Both the position numbers and the translations under genes were made by a program. A stretch of 64,000 bases of DNA from Sulfitobacter sp. DSM 110093. Lineage in GTDB: Bacteria > Pseudomonadota > Alphaproteobacteria > Rhodobacterales > Rhodobacteraceae. Each line of letters starts with the position of its first letter. Position 1 is the first letter of the stretch. The notes beneath the pieces were generated by a model that was given only the letters and a program-made list of their open reading frames with translations, had not been told where the DNA came from and made no database searches. The stretch covers positions 124,001-188,000 of the forward strand of contig NZ_CP085170.1 in assembly GCF_022788715.1 (NCBI RefSeq). Direction: 5' to 3'. This document shows positions 25,796-34,573 of this stretch, piece by piece.

Positions 25796-26983
25796 ATGAG
25801 TCGAACCAAAGCGCTGAGGACTCAGGTTGCAATCATTGGCGGCGGTCCGTCCGGGCTGCTGCTGTCGCAACTTCTACATACCCGCGGAATTGAAAGTGTC
25901 GTGTTGGAACGCAAAACCAAGGACTATGTTCTTGGCCGCATCCGGGCTGGCGTTCTGGAACAAGGGCTTGTCGGCCTGATGGAAGAAGCAGGCTGTGCAG
26001 AACGGTTGCATGCCGAAGGCTATCCCCATGATGGAACGCTGCTGTCTTACGGCAACGAGATGTTTCGCGTAGATTTCAAAGAACACACCGGGACGCCGGT
26101 CATGGTTTACGGCCAGACAGAAGTGACCCGCGACCTTTATGAGGCCCGAGAAAAGGCGGGCGGGCTGGTTGAGTTCAACGTTGAGGACGTGGTGATCCAC
26201 GACGCAGATGGTGATGCGCCATACCTCACCTATTCGGTGAATAACGAGGACCGCCGGATCGACTGCGATTTCGTTGCCGGATGTGATGGGTTTCACGGCG
26301 TCAGTCGCAAGACGATCCCCGACGATGTACGGCGCGAATACGAAAAAATCTATCCATTCGGATGGCTGGGCATACTCAGCGAAACACCCCCCGTGAACCA
26401 CGAACTGATCTACGCAAACTCGCCGCGTGGGTTTGCTTTGGCCTCCATGCGCAATGAAAACCTGTGCCGCTATTACATCCAGTGTTCCTTGAATGACAAA
26501 CCTGAAGATTGGTCTGACGAAGCATTTTGGGCCGAGTTCAAAAAACGTATCCCCGCCGATCAAGCCGAAAAATTGGTGACCGGCCCAAGCATCGAGAAAT
26601 CCATCGCGCCTTTGCGGTCCTTTGTGACAGAACCGATGCGTTGGGGTCGCTTGTTCCTATGCGGCGATGCTGCTCATATTGTGCCTCCAACCGGGGCAAA
26701 AGGGCTGAACACCGCGGCGTCCGATGTGCACTATCTGTTCAACGGCCTGCGTGAATTTTACGAAAAGAACAGCTGCGCTGGCATTGATGCCTATTCCACC
26801 AAGGCGCTCGCGCGGGTCTGGAAAGCGGAACGGTTCAGCTGGTGGTTCTCATCGCTCATGCATCGCTATCCGGATCAAACAGACTTTGACCATAAAATTC
26901 AGATTGCTGAATTGGAATTCCTGCGCAGCAACACAGCTGCGCAAAAGGCTATGGCCGAAAACTATGTGGGGCTGCCTTACTGA
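25796..26983 (+). CDS. pobA: 4-hydroxybenzoate 3-monooxygenase
   Basis: Flavoprotein that hydroxylates 4-hydroxybenzoate to protocatechuate with NAD(P)H and O2. 395 residues, the normal length. FAD dinucleotide fold VAIIGGGPSGLLLSQLL near residue 11, the RIRAGVLEQG segment near 45 conserved in PobA, DFVAGCDGFHGVSR (the DG motif), and LFLCGDAAHIVPPTGAKGLN for FAD ribityl binding. ATG 25796 is used; an upstream in-frame start would add six residues. Followed directly by pcaC (11-bp gap), so one operon carries 4-hydroxybenzoate through ring cleavage. Confidence 0.96.
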   Translation: MSRTKALRTQVAIIGGGPSGLLLSQLLHTRGIESVVLERKTKDYVLGRIRAGVLEQGLVGLMEEAGCAERLHAEGYPHDGTLLSYGNEMFRVDFKEHTGTPVMVYGQTEVTRDLYEAREKAGGLVEFNVEDVVIHDADGDAPYLTYSVNNEDRRIDCDFVAGCDGFHGVSRKTIPDDVRREYEKIYPFGWLGILSETPPVNHELIYANSPRGFALASMRNENLCRYYIQCSLNDKPEDWSDEAFWAEFKKRIPADQAEKLVTGPSIEKSIAPLRSFVTEPMRWGRLFLCGDAAHIVPPTGAKGLNTAASDVHYLFNGLREFYEKNSCAGIDAYSTKALARVWKAERFSWWFSSLMHRYPDQTDFDHKIQIAELEFLRSNTAAQKAMAENYVGLPY

Positions 26984-26994
26984 TGGAGGATACG

Positions 26995-27375
26995 ATGGGA
27001 AACAGATACGATATCGGAATGCAGACACGTCGCAAAGTTTTGGGCGACGCCCATGTCGACAAGGCAGAGGCCAGCAAAGCGACCTTCGACGCGCCCTTCC
27101 AATCGATGATCACCGAAGGTGCTTGGGGTACTCTTTGGTCTGACGATACGATCCCCCACCGTGAACGCTCTATGCTGACCCTTGCCCTGCTGGCAGCGAC
27201 GGGCAACTTCGAAGAAATCCCGATGCATATCCGCGCCACCCAGAATACCGGAGCCACCCCTCAGGACGTGCTGCAGGCATTCATGCATGTTGCTGTTTAC
27301 GCCGGGGTGCCAAAGGCCAATCATGCGATAAAGCTTGCCAAACAGACCTACGCAGAACTGGGAGTTGATATATGA
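26995..27375 (+). CDS. pcaC: 4-carboxymuconolactone decarboxylase
   Basis: 126 residues, CMD/AhpD-like fold. Converts gamma-carboxymuconolactone to beta-ketoadipate enol-lactone. [21 protein letters not shown] is the typical PcaC N-terminus, and the conserved WGTLWSD and [18 protein letters not shown] segments follow. ATG 26995 is preceded by GGAGG six bases away; an in-frame ATG at 26983 overlaps the pobA stop. Its stop overlaps pcaH (ATGA). Confidence 0.95.
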   Translation: MGNRYDIGMQTRRKVLGDAHVDKAEASKATFDAPFQSMITEGAWGTLWSDDTIPHRERSMLTLALLAATGNFEEIPMHIRATQNTGATPQDVLQAFMHVAVYAGVPKANHAIKLAKQTYAELGVDI

Positions 27376-28115
27376 ACCACAGCACCCCACCAAAGCTGGG
27401 CGGCTTCGTTCCGCGTGATCGTGACTGGCAGCCAGAAGCCTTGACGCCAGCCTACAAGACCAGTGTCAAACGCAGCCCGCAGGCGGCGCTGTTGTCTTTC
27501 CCGACATCCCTTTCCGAGGAAACCTCGCCCGTTTTCGGCCACAGTATGCTGGGCGCGCTTGATAACGATCTGATCCACAACTTTGCTGCTGACGGGCAAT
27601 CCGCCATCGGGCCGCGCATCATCGTGCATGGGCGTGTACTGGATGAAATGGGGCGCGGCGTTCCGGGGGCGTTGCTGGAATTTTGGCAGGCTAACGCGGG
27701 CGGACGATACCGCCATAAAAAAGAGGGTTACCTTGCCGCGCTGGACCCGAACTTTGGTGGCTGCGGCCGCACCATTACCAGCGATGACGGAACATACGAA
27801 TTTGCCACCATCCAGCCCGGCCCCTACCCTTGGCCCAATGGCATGAATGACTGGCGCCCTGCGCATATCCATTTCTCCATCTTCGGACACGGCTTTGCCC
27901 AACGCCTAATTACTCAGATGTACTTTGAAGGTGATCCGCATATTCCGCTTTGCCCGATCGTGGGCATCCTCAAGTCCCAAGAAGCAATTGACGCGCTCAC
28001 GGCCCCCTTGGACATGCACCGCACTGTTCCAATGAACAGCCGCGCGTTCAAATTTGACATTGTTCTTCGCGGACAGCGCCAAACCTATTTTGAGAACCGC
28101 AAGGAGGGACTTTAA
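27372..28115 (+). CDS. pcaH: Protocatechuate 3,4-dioxygenase beta subunit
   Basis: 247 residues, iron-containing intradiol dioxygenase subunit that opens protocatechuate to beta-carboxymuconate. Fe(III) ligands can be placed: Tyr in NAGGRYRHK, Tyr in PGPYPWPNG, and the His pair in [10 protein letters not shown]-terminal PcaH-specific region ([18 protein letters not shown]) is present. Overlaps pcaC by four bases and is followed two bases later by pcaG, giving the usual HG order. Confidence 0.96.
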   Translation: MNHSTPPKLGGFVPRDRDWQPEALTPAYKTSVKRSPQAALLSFPTSLSEETSPVFGHSMLGALDNDLIHNFAADGQSAIGPRIIVHGRVLDEMGRGVPGALLEFWQANAGGRYRHKKEGYLAALDPNFGGCGRTITSDDGTYEFATIQPGPYPWPNGMNDWRPAHIHFSIFGHGFAQRLITQMYFEGDPHIPLCPIVGILKSQEAIDALTAPLDMHRTVPMNSRAFKFDIVLRGQRQTYFENRKEGL

Positions 28116-28117
28116 TC

Positions 28118-28732
28118 ATGGTACAGAAGCTGAACTACCTCCGCGAAAGCCCCAGTCAAACAGCAGGCCCCTACGTTCACATTGGCTGCACGCCGAATTT
28201 CACCGGCATCGACATTTATGGCGGTGATTTGGGCACCACGATGAAAACCGGCCCCGTTCAAGGGCAGGAAATCACGGTCACCGGGGTGGTATACGATGGC
28301 ACCGATGCGCCGCTGCGTGATGCGATGATTGAAATCTGGCAGCCGGATGCGGCAGGTCTTTTCCCATCAGCCAATGAAACACGCGGCACGCCTGATCCGA
28401 ATTTTACCGGCTGGGGGCGATCTCCCGGTGATATGGAGACTGGCGAGTTCCGGTTTGAGACGGTGAAGCCGGGCGCTGTGCCGTGGCCCGATGGCCGGAT
28501 GCAGGCCCCGCATATCACCGCATGGATCGTCGCGCGCGGGATCAACATCGGTCTGCACACGCGGATCTATTTTGCGGACGAAGATGACGCCAATGCCGCC
28601 GATCCGATCCTGTCCCGCATTGAACATCAGAACCGCATTCCGACATTGCTGGCCAAGAAAACCGGCACCGGCGCCTATCGGTTCGACATTCATCTTCAAG
28701 GTCCGAATGAGACCGTCTTCTTCGATATCTGA
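28118..28732 (+). CDS. pcaG: Protocatechuate 3,4-dioxygenase alpha subunit
   Basis: 204 residues, the partner of PcaH. Starts LRESPSQTAGPYVHIG, the hallmark alpha-subunit motif. Shares the intradiol fold (VYDGTDAPLRDAMIEIWQPD, GAVPWPDGRMQAPHI) but lacks the full iron ligand set, as expected of the non-catalytic subunit. Immediately downstream of pcaH; the next gene begins eight bases after the stop. Confidence 0.95.
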   Translation: MVQKLNYLRESPSQTAGPYVHIGCTPNFTGIDIYGGDLGTTMKTGPVQGQEITVTGVVYDGTDAPLRDAMIEIWQPDAAGLFPSANETRGTPDPNFTGWGRSPGDMETGEFRFETVKPGAVPWPDGRMQAPHITAWIVARGINIGLHTRIYFADEDDANAADPILSRIEHQNRIPTLLAKKTGTGAYRFDIHLQGPNETVFFDI

Positions 28733-28739
28733 GGGCCAA

Positions 28740-29576
28740 ATGACCAATCCCTGCATTATCTGCGTCGCAATCACAGGTTCGCTCCCGACCAAAGACAATA
28801 ACCCGGCGGTGCCAATCAGCATTTCTGAACAGATCGAAAGCACTCAAGAGGCGTTCGAGGCTGGTGCAAGTATTGCGCATTGCCATGTCCGTGATGACGC
28901 AGGCAAACCGACGGCTGATCCCGAACGCTACGCACGTTTGAAAGAGGGCCTAGAGACCCATTGCCCCGGCATGATCATCCAATTGTCTACAGGCGGGCGG
29001 TCAGGTGCGGGGCGCGAACGTGGTGCTATGTTGAACCTTTCGCCCGATATGGCGTCCATATCAGTCGGCTCAACCAACTTCCCTGCTCGGGTTTATGAAA
29101 ACGCGCCCGATCTGGTGGACTGGCTCGCCGCAGAGATGATCGTCCATGACGTGAAGCCCGAAGTTGAGGCCTTTGACCTGAGCCACATCCTCAAAGCCAA
29201 AGAGATGTTTGGCAAGGGCCAGATCAAAACAACGCCATACGTGCAATTCGTGATGGGCGTGAAAAACGCCATGCCTGTCGATCGCGACGTATTTGACTAT
29301 TATATTCACACCGTTCATCGCCTGTTTGGCGCGGATGCACCATGGTGTGCGGCGGGGATTGGCCCTAATCAAATCGTCTTGAACGACTGGGCCATTTCGT
29401 CCGGTGGCCATGCGCGCACGGGTCTAGAGGACAATGTCCGGCTTGATCGCGATACCCTTGCGCCGTCTAATGCGGCCCTCGTGCAACGTACCGTCGAGAT
29501 TTGCGAGAAATATGAACGCCCCGTCGCATCTTGGGCCGAGGCCCGAGAGATCCTAGGATTGCGAAAGATCGTTTGA
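28740..29576 (+). CDS. Beta-keto acid cleavage enzyme (BKACE, DUF849)
   Basis: 278 residues, a TIM-barrel Zn enzyme of the 3-keto-5-aminohexanoate cleavage (Kce) family. Such enzymes condense a beta-keto acid with acetyl-CoA to give acetoacetate and a new acyl-CoA. Metal ligand pair in AHCHVRDDAGKPT; ISVGSTNFP and SGGHARTGLEDN carry the later conserved residues. Here it sits between pcaG and pcaD, so beta-ketoadipate is the obvious substrate, giving succinyl-CoA and acetoacetate in place of PcaIJ and PcaF. That assignment is inferred from position plus the known family reaction. Stop overlaps pcaD start (TGATG). Confidence 0.87.
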   Translation: MTNPCIICVAITGSLPTKDNNPAVPISISEQIESTQEAFEAGASIAHCHVRDDAGKPTADPERYARLKEGLETHCPGMIIQLSTGGRSGAGRERGAMLNLSPDMASISVGSTNFPARVYENAPDLVDWLAAEMIVHDVKPEVEAFDLSHILKAKEMFGKGQIKTTPYVQFVMGVKNAMPVDRDVFDYYIHTVHRLFGADAPWCAAGIGPNQIVLNDWAISSGGHARTGLEDNVRLDRDTLAPSNAALVQRTVEICEKYERPVASWAEAREILGLRKIV

Positions 29577-30356
29577 TGGCGTTTGTCACGTTCAACGGGG
29601 TCACGCATCACTACCGCTTTCGCGCGGGGGTCGGCACGCCTATCGTGTTCCTCAATTCCCTTGGGACCGATTTCCGCATTTGGGAGGAGGTAATTAACCA
29701 TCTGGACGGGCAACCCCCCATTTTATGCATGGACAAACGTGGGCACGGTTTAAGTGATGATGGCCCTATCACAATGGACGATCTCGTAGGCGACGTGGCT
29801 GCGTTGATGGATCATCTTGATGTGAAAGGCGCGCTGATTTGTGGTGTGTCGGTTGGGGGTTTGATCGCTCAGGGCCTCGCGACCGCGCGGCCTGATCTTA
29901 TCTCTGCGCTTGTGTTGTGCTGCACGGGCTCAAGGATCGGCGATGCAGAGGGGTGGAATGCCCGTATTGAAACGACCCAAACCAGCGGCATCGCCTCTAT
30001 GTCCGGACGCCATACTTGAACGCTGGTTTTCCATAAGCTTCCGTCAAGATCGTAAGGCCGATCTTTCAGGCTACCGCAACATGCTGACGCGGACCTCTGC
30101 CAAAGGCTGTGCTGGCGTCTGCGGAGCGATCCGTGACAGTGACTTTACCCTAGTGAATTCCAATATAGGCGTGCCCACCCTCTGCATCGCGGGGACTGAT
30201 GACCTTGCCACGCCCCCTGAACTGGTCAAAGCGCTCGCCCAGACGATCCCGAACGCGCGGCATCAAGAGATTGACAACTGCGGCCACCTGCCTTGCATTG
30301 AAGCCCCCTGCACTTTGGCAGATGCCATCAAAAAGATGCGCAGGGAACTGACATAA
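29576..30356 (+). pseudogene. pcaD: 3-oxoadipate enol-lactone hydrolase, frameshifted
   Basis: Alpha/beta hydrolase that opens beta-ketoadipate enol-lactone. The first frame (29576-30019) gives LNSLGTDFRIW, MDKRGHGLSD and nucleophile motif CGVSVGGL, then stops after IASMSGRHT. The +1 frame continues DAILERWFSISFRQDRK to NCGHLPCIEAP, which holds the catalytic His, with Asp in GTDDLATP. An extra G in the GG at 30005-30006 explains the shift: removing it gives IASMSDAILERW, the family sequence. All catalytic residues are otherwise intact. Either a very recent mutation or an assembly/base-call error. Confidence 0.88.
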
Positions 30357-30649
30357 CCGGCAGTTCTTACCGCCCTTGGCTGGGCAGGCGTTTCTGCGAT
30401 GAAAAGGCTGCGGAGCTTTTGGCAGCAGGCCGCCAAATCGGCCAAATGCTCGCATCTGATAGCGCATCTCGACCAACTTTTCAGTGCCTTCAAACCCTAT
30501 CTCCGAAACAGCCACGTAAGACCGCCGCGCTGGTTCTCGTGGGCGATCCTAACGTATGTACCATTTTTTATTGGCGAGAGTTCCCCAAGCTAAACCGCAG
30601 CAACCAATCTGTCCCTTAGTATGCCGTGTAAAGTGCAAATCATCCACCA

Positions 30650-30662
30650 ATATGTCCATTCC
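30650..30662 (+). promoter_or_regulatory. Shared 13-bp operator candidate upstream of the LIV-type operon
   Basis: ATATGTCCATTCC, identical to the motif at 42838-42850 when each is read in the direction of its own operon. It lies 118 bp upstream of the binding-protein start. Likely recognised by the AraC-family regulator at 42.9 kb. Confidence 0.6.
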
Positions 30663-30739
30663 GCTTTCTCGCTATCGCTTCTAGCGTAGTCTGACGAGCC
30701 ATTCGTTCGGGTGAGGAGGCCTGCACAATTGCTCGAGTT

Positions 30740-30761
30740 GTCGGGACGCATAGTCCCTGAC
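30740..30761. promoter_or_regulatory. Inverted repeat in the leader of the LIV-type operon
   Basis: GTCGGGAC / GTCCCTGAC around GCATA, 5-bp perfect core extended to 8 with one bulge. Located 18 bp before the start codon. May be a leader hairpin or a second regulator site. Confidence 0.4.
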
Positions 30762-30779
30762 ACCATAGGGAGAGAGAAA

Positions 30780-32009
30780 ATGATTAATATGAACCGCAGG
30801 CTTGCCCTGCGTCTTACAGGTGTTGCCGCAGCGCTGCTTATGGGCGCCGCACCTCTTGCCGTAACCGCCCAAGACCGCACATCTGTTACAATTGGTTATG
30901 CCGTTTCAAAAACCGGGCCGAATGCCGGTGGCGCGGGTATTACAACGATCCCGAACTACGAGCTTTGGGTCAATGAGGTGAACGAAGCTGGCGGGTTGGA
31001 ATTACCCGACGGCACGCGCCTTCCGATTGATTTGATTGAATATGATGACCGTTCCTCTGCAGAAGAAGTCGTGCGTGCGACCGAGCGTATGGCCACGCAG
31101 GATGAAGTTGATTTTATGCTGCCGCCTTGGGGCACCGGCTTTAATCTTGCGGTCGCACCGCTTTATGACCGCTACGGATATCCGCAACTTGCCGTGTCGG
31201 CAGTAACAGACCGCGCGCCTGATTTCGTAAAACGCTGGGACAAAAGTTTCTGGCTGCTGGGCGGCGGACATGACTATGCCAATGCTTTGGCGGATGTGCT
31301 TGGGGCCGCGTCCGCGGACGGCACCATCAACAGCCAAGTCGCGATGATTTCCGTGGCCGATGGCTTTGGCATCGACCTCGTGAATGCCGCCCGCCCCGCA
31401 ATGGAAGAGGCAGGCATTGAGATCGTGTTCGACCAGACCTACCCCGCGGGCACATCCGATTTCACGTCGATCATCAATGAAGCCGCCGCAAGTGGCGCGG
31501 ATAGCTTTGTTGCCTTTTCCTACCCTCCGGAAACCTTCGCACTCACCCAACAGATACAGGTTGCCGACTTTAATCCATCGGTTCTATATCTCGGCGTTGG
31601 CACCGGGTTTCCTGTCTACGGGGCCAATAATGGCGCAAACGCAGAGGGCATCATGAGCCTTGGCGGTATTGATTACAGCAACGACGAGACCATGGCCTAC
31701 CGCGCCCGCCACGAAGAAGTAACCGGCCAAGCGCCCGATCTTTGGGGTTCTGTGATCACCTTCTCCAGCCTGCAAATGTTGCAGGAATCCATCAAGCGGG
31801 TGGGGCTGGATCGCGAAGCCGTCGCTGAAGAGTTGTCCACGGGCACCTTCCAAACAGCGGCGGGTGAGATCACGCTCGAAGACAACCAACTTCGCAATCT
31901 GTGGTTCACAGGCCAGTGGCAGGACGGGCAGTTCGTGGCCATAGCCCCTGCCGATCGTGAGGGAGCAAGCACTGTCATGCTGCCAAAACCAGAATGGCAA
32001 AGCCAGTAA
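30780..32009 (+). CDS. LIV-type ABC transporter substrate-binding protein
   Basis: 409 residues, Peripla_BP_6 family. Signal peptide (LALRLTGVAAALLMGAAPLAV) ends near TAQ. Mature part begins VTIGYAVSKTGPNAGGAG, the family's ligand-binding opening, with NYELWVNEVNEAGGL and IEYDDRSSAEEVV following. Although the family was named for branched-chain amino acids, many such proteins bind aromatic acids, and the downstream aldehyde dehydrogenase and SDR favour an aromatic ligand here. ATG 30780 and 30789 are both possible starts. Confidence 0.93.
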   Translation: MINMNRRLALRLTGVAAALLMGAAPLAVTAQDRTSVTIGYAVSKTGPNAGGAGITTIPNYELWVNEVNEAGGLELPDGTRLPIDLIEYDDRSSAEEVVRATERMATQDEVDFMLPPWGTGFNLAVAPLYDRYGYPQLAVSAVTDRAPDFVKRWDKSFWLLGGGHDYANALADVLGAASADGTINSQVAMISVADGFGIDLVNAARPAMEEAGIEIVFDQTYPAGTSDFTSIINEAAASGADSFVAFSYPPETFALTQQIQVADFNPSVLYLGVGTGFPVYGANNGANAEGIMSLGGIDYSNDETMAYRARHEEVTGQAPDLWGSVITFSSLQMLQESIKRVGLDREAVAEELSTGTFQTAAGEITLEDNQLRNLWFTGQWQDGQFVAIAPADREGASTVMLPKPEWQSQ

Positions 32010-32037
32010 CCCCACAGCTAAAAAGCGGAGAACGTTT

Positions 32038-32910
32038 ATGCTGATGTCGACACTTGTCGCAGGGCTTGTGCTGGGGGGGACTTATGCCCTCGTCGCAATG
32101 GGGCTCACGATCCAGTACGGGATCGCGCGCACCATGAATTTGGCCTATGGCGAGGTCACAATAGCAGGGGCGTTCGCTGCCTATCTGATTTATAATGTAC
32201 TTGGGGTCAGCCCTATTTTGGGGCTGACGATCATCGCCCCCATTGGATTTGCATTTGGCTGGATAGTTTATGGCCTCTTGCTTCGCCCGCTGGTGGCGCG
32301 GTCTAAAAACACCGCCGCGCTTGAGATCAATTCGATCCTTGCAACCTTTGGCCTGCTCTTCGTCGTGCAAGGCGTGATGCTGGTCATCTTTGGCGGCAAC
32401 TACACCAGCTATAATTTCATGAATTACGGGGTCGATGTACTTGGCACCCGCGTCGCCGCGAACCGACTGTTGGCACTATTTCTTGCGGTCACCGTGGGTG
32501 GCGGGCTCTACTTGGTGCTGACCCGCACCCGCTGGGGCACGGCCCTGCGAGCAGTCGCGGTGAACCCCGCCGCAGCACCACTGGTCGGCATCGACGCCAA
32601 CCGTGCCGCGCGCTTTGCCTTTGCCCTTGGCGGAGGACTAGCCGCAAGCGGTGGTGTGGCGATCTCTATGTATCAGACCTTCACCGCGTCATCGGGCGTT
32701 GAATTTACCATGAAGGCGCTCATCGTGGTGATCATGGGCGGTGTCGGAAACCTTGCTGGCGCGATTCTTGCGGGTCTGTTGCTGGGCCTCGCTGAGACGT
32801 TCGTGGCGACCTACATCAGTCCCGGCCTGACCATTGCTTCGGTCTATCTGATCTTCCTTGCGGTCCTTCTGTGGCGCCCTCAAGGCCTGTTTGGAAAGGT
32901 AAGCCGATGA
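32038..32910 (+). CDS. LIV-type ABC transporter permease (LivH type)
   Basis: 290 residues, BPD_transp_2. Starts STLVAGLVLGGTYALVAMGLTIQYG, the LivH hallmark, and contains NLAYGEVTIAGAFAAY, RTRWGTALRAVAVNP and ALIVVIMGGVGNLAGA, the last giving the ATPase-contact loop region. ATG 32038 follows GCGGAG. Stop overlaps the LivM-type gene start by four bases. Confidence 0.94.
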   Translation: MLMSTLVAGLVLGGTYALVAMGLTIQYGIARTMNLAYGEVTIAGAFAAYLIYNVLGVSPILGLTIIAPIGFAFGWIVYGLLLRPLVARSKNTAALEINSILATFGLLFVVQGVMLVIFGGNYTSYNFMNYGVDVLGTRVAANRLLALFLAVTVGGGLYLVLTRTRWGTALRAVAVNPAAAPLVGIDANRAARFAFALGGGLAASGGVAISMYQTFTASSGVEFTMKALIVVIMGGVGNLAGAILAGLLLGLAETFVATYISPGLTIASVYLIFLAVLLWRPQGLFGKVSR

Positions 32911-33848
32911 AACCCGTCTTGCTTTGGGGGGGCGGTCTGGCAGTCCTCATCCTTCTGGCCTGTGCGCCATTCTATGTTGGCCCTTATTGGCTTGGCCTAT
33001 TAATTGGCTTGGCGGGCTATGTGACATTAGCCTCTGCTTGGGCGCTATTTTCGGGGCGCACGGGCTACGTCTCTCTCGCCACGGTCGCTTTCTTCGGAAT
33101 TGGTGCCTATACCGTCGCGGTACTGAGCGAGAAGCTGCCCTATGCTCTGGTTCTTCTCATCGCCGCAGGGATCGGCCTTTTAGTGGCGCTGCTCGTCGGT
33201 TTGGCCACGCTGCGCTTGGCAGGTGTCTATTTCGTCATCTTTTCTTTCGGGCTGGCCGAACTGGTGCGCCAATTGGTGACGTGGTTTGAAACAACCATCA
33301 ACGCGACCTTGGGGCGCTATATCTTTCTGCCGCTGGGGCCAGAACATATCTATTGGCAATTGCTTGCACTTGCCGTGGTGACGATTGGGTTGACGGCATG
33401 GATCGGCCGCTCGCGGCTCGGATTGGCGCTGAAGGTGATCGCCGACGACGAAACCGTCGCGGCCCATATCGGCATAAGCATCTCGTGGACGAAAATCGCG
33501 CTTTTCGCAGTAAGTGCAACGATCATCACCCTTGTTGGCGCCATCCAAGCGCCCCGTTGGACCTATATCGAACCCAACATTGTATTTAACCCAACGGTGT
33601 CCTTCATGACGCTGATCATGGCGCTGTTCGGGGGCGCGGGCCGCTTGTGGGGGCCTGCTTTGGGCGCGATCCCATTGTTCTTATTGTTCGAATGGTTGTC
33701 AGCCAATTTCCCCGACCACTATTCGATCCTCTTAGGGATCCTGTTCATCCTGATCGTCTTTTTGTTGCCGCGCGGCGTCGTGGGACTGTTCGAAGACTTG
33801 CTTCAAAGCAACCCCAAGCCATCCGCACCCAAGGAGCAACTTGAATGA
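32907..33848 (+). CDS. LIV-type ABC transporter permease (LivM type)
   Basis: 313 residues, second membrane subunit. FSGRTGYVSLATVAFFGIGAY and LRLAGVYFVIFSFGLAEL are the LivM signatures; FGGAGRLWGPALGA is near the C-terminus. Overlaps both neighbours by four bases, so it is stoichiometrically coupled. Works with the LivH-type subunit and the two ATPases downstream. Confidence 0.94.
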   Translation: MKPVLLWGGGLAVLILLACAPFYVGPYWLGLLIGLAGYVTLASAWALFSGRTGYVSLATVAFFGIGAYTVAVLSEKLPYALVLLIAAGIGLLVALLVGLATLRLAGVYFVIFSFGLAELVRQLVTWFETTINATLGRYIFLPLGPEHIYWQLLALAVVTIGLTAWIGRSRLGLALKVIADDETVAAHIGISISWTKIALFAVSATIITLVGAIQAPRWTYIEPNIVFNPTVSFMTLIMALFGGAGRLWGPALGAIPLFLLFEWLSANFPDHYSILLGILFILIVFLLPRGVVGLFEDLLQSNPKPSAPKEQLE

Positions 33849-34573
33849 GCGCCCTACTGGAAGTGTCTGGCATTACCAAACGGTTCGGTGGGCTGACAGC
33901 GGTGAATAACCTGTCGTTCAACGTGAACGAGGGCGAGGTTTTGGCACTGTTGGGGCCGAACGGGTCAGGAAAGACCACGATGATGAACATCATATCGGGC
34001 GCATTGGTAGCTGGAAGCGGGCAAATCAAACTTGATGGAACGTCGATCACCGGCTTACCGCCCCATAAGATCGCCGCCAAAGGCATCGCGCGTACATTCC
34101 AACTGGTAAAAGTTCTCCCATCGCTCAACGTGCGCGAGAACACCGTCGCGGCATTGGCCTACCGGCAGGATCACATCTGGGGCACCGCCGCCCATGACGA
34201 AGCCGATCGGTTGTTGGCTCATGCTGGGTTGGCAGGTCGTGGCGAGGAGATGGTCGAAAACCTCACCTACATCGATCAAAAGCGTGTCGAGCTCGCCCGT
34301 GCTTTGGCAGCAAAACCGCGGCTTCTACTGCTGGACGAATGGCTCGCCGGATTGAACCCGACCGAGTTGCGCGTCGGCATCGACATCATCGCAAAGCTGC
34401 GCGCCAGCGGCATGACGGTTCTGCTGGTCGAACATGTGATGGAGGCCGTGCGCGCGCTTTGCGAACGCAGTGTCGTGATGAGTGCTGGCCAAAAGATCGC
34501 CGATGGCCCCACAGCTGCCGTCTTGAAAGAACCCGAAGTTATTCGCGCCTATCTAGGGAATGAAGATGCTTAA
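33845..34573 (+). CDS. LIV-type ABC transporter ATP-binding protein (LivG type)
   Basis: 242 residues. Walker A LLGPNGSGKTT near residue 37, LivG-type FQLVKVLPSLNVRENT, Walker B LLLLDEWLAGLNPTE. The signature region reads LTYIDQKRVELARAL in place of LSYGxQR, a mild divergence from the consensus. Walker B has Glu-Trp instead of Glu-Pro. Likely functional because the catalytic Glu and P-loop are kept. Confidence 0.93.
   Translation: MSALLEVSGITKRFGGLTAVNNLSFNVNEGEVLALLGPNGSGKTTMMNIISGALVAGSGQIKLDGTSITGLPPHKIAAKGIARTFQLVKVLPSLNVRENTVAALAYRQDHIWGTAAHDEADRLLAHAGLAGRGEEMVENLTYIDQKRVELARALAAKPRLLLLDEWLAGLNPTELRVGIDIIAKLRASGMTVLLVEHVMEAVRALCERSVVMSAGQKIADGPTAAVLKEPEVIRAYLGNEDA

Larger units (their letters stand above)
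30357..30779. other. Intergenic region and promoter of the LIV-type operon
   Basis: 423 bp with no gene I can support. It carries the 13-bp motif ATATGTCCATTCC (30650-30662) shared with the TRAP operon promoter, an imperfect inverted repeat at 30740-30761, and a purine-rich GGGAGAGAG ribosome site before the ATG at 30780. The 5' half, after pcaD, shows no clear terminator. Confidence 0.6.

Noticed and set aside
30150..30515. Minus-strand open frame overlapping the end of pcaD and the following gap
   Set aside because: No recognisable domain, no clear ribosome site, and half of it is antisense to pcaD.
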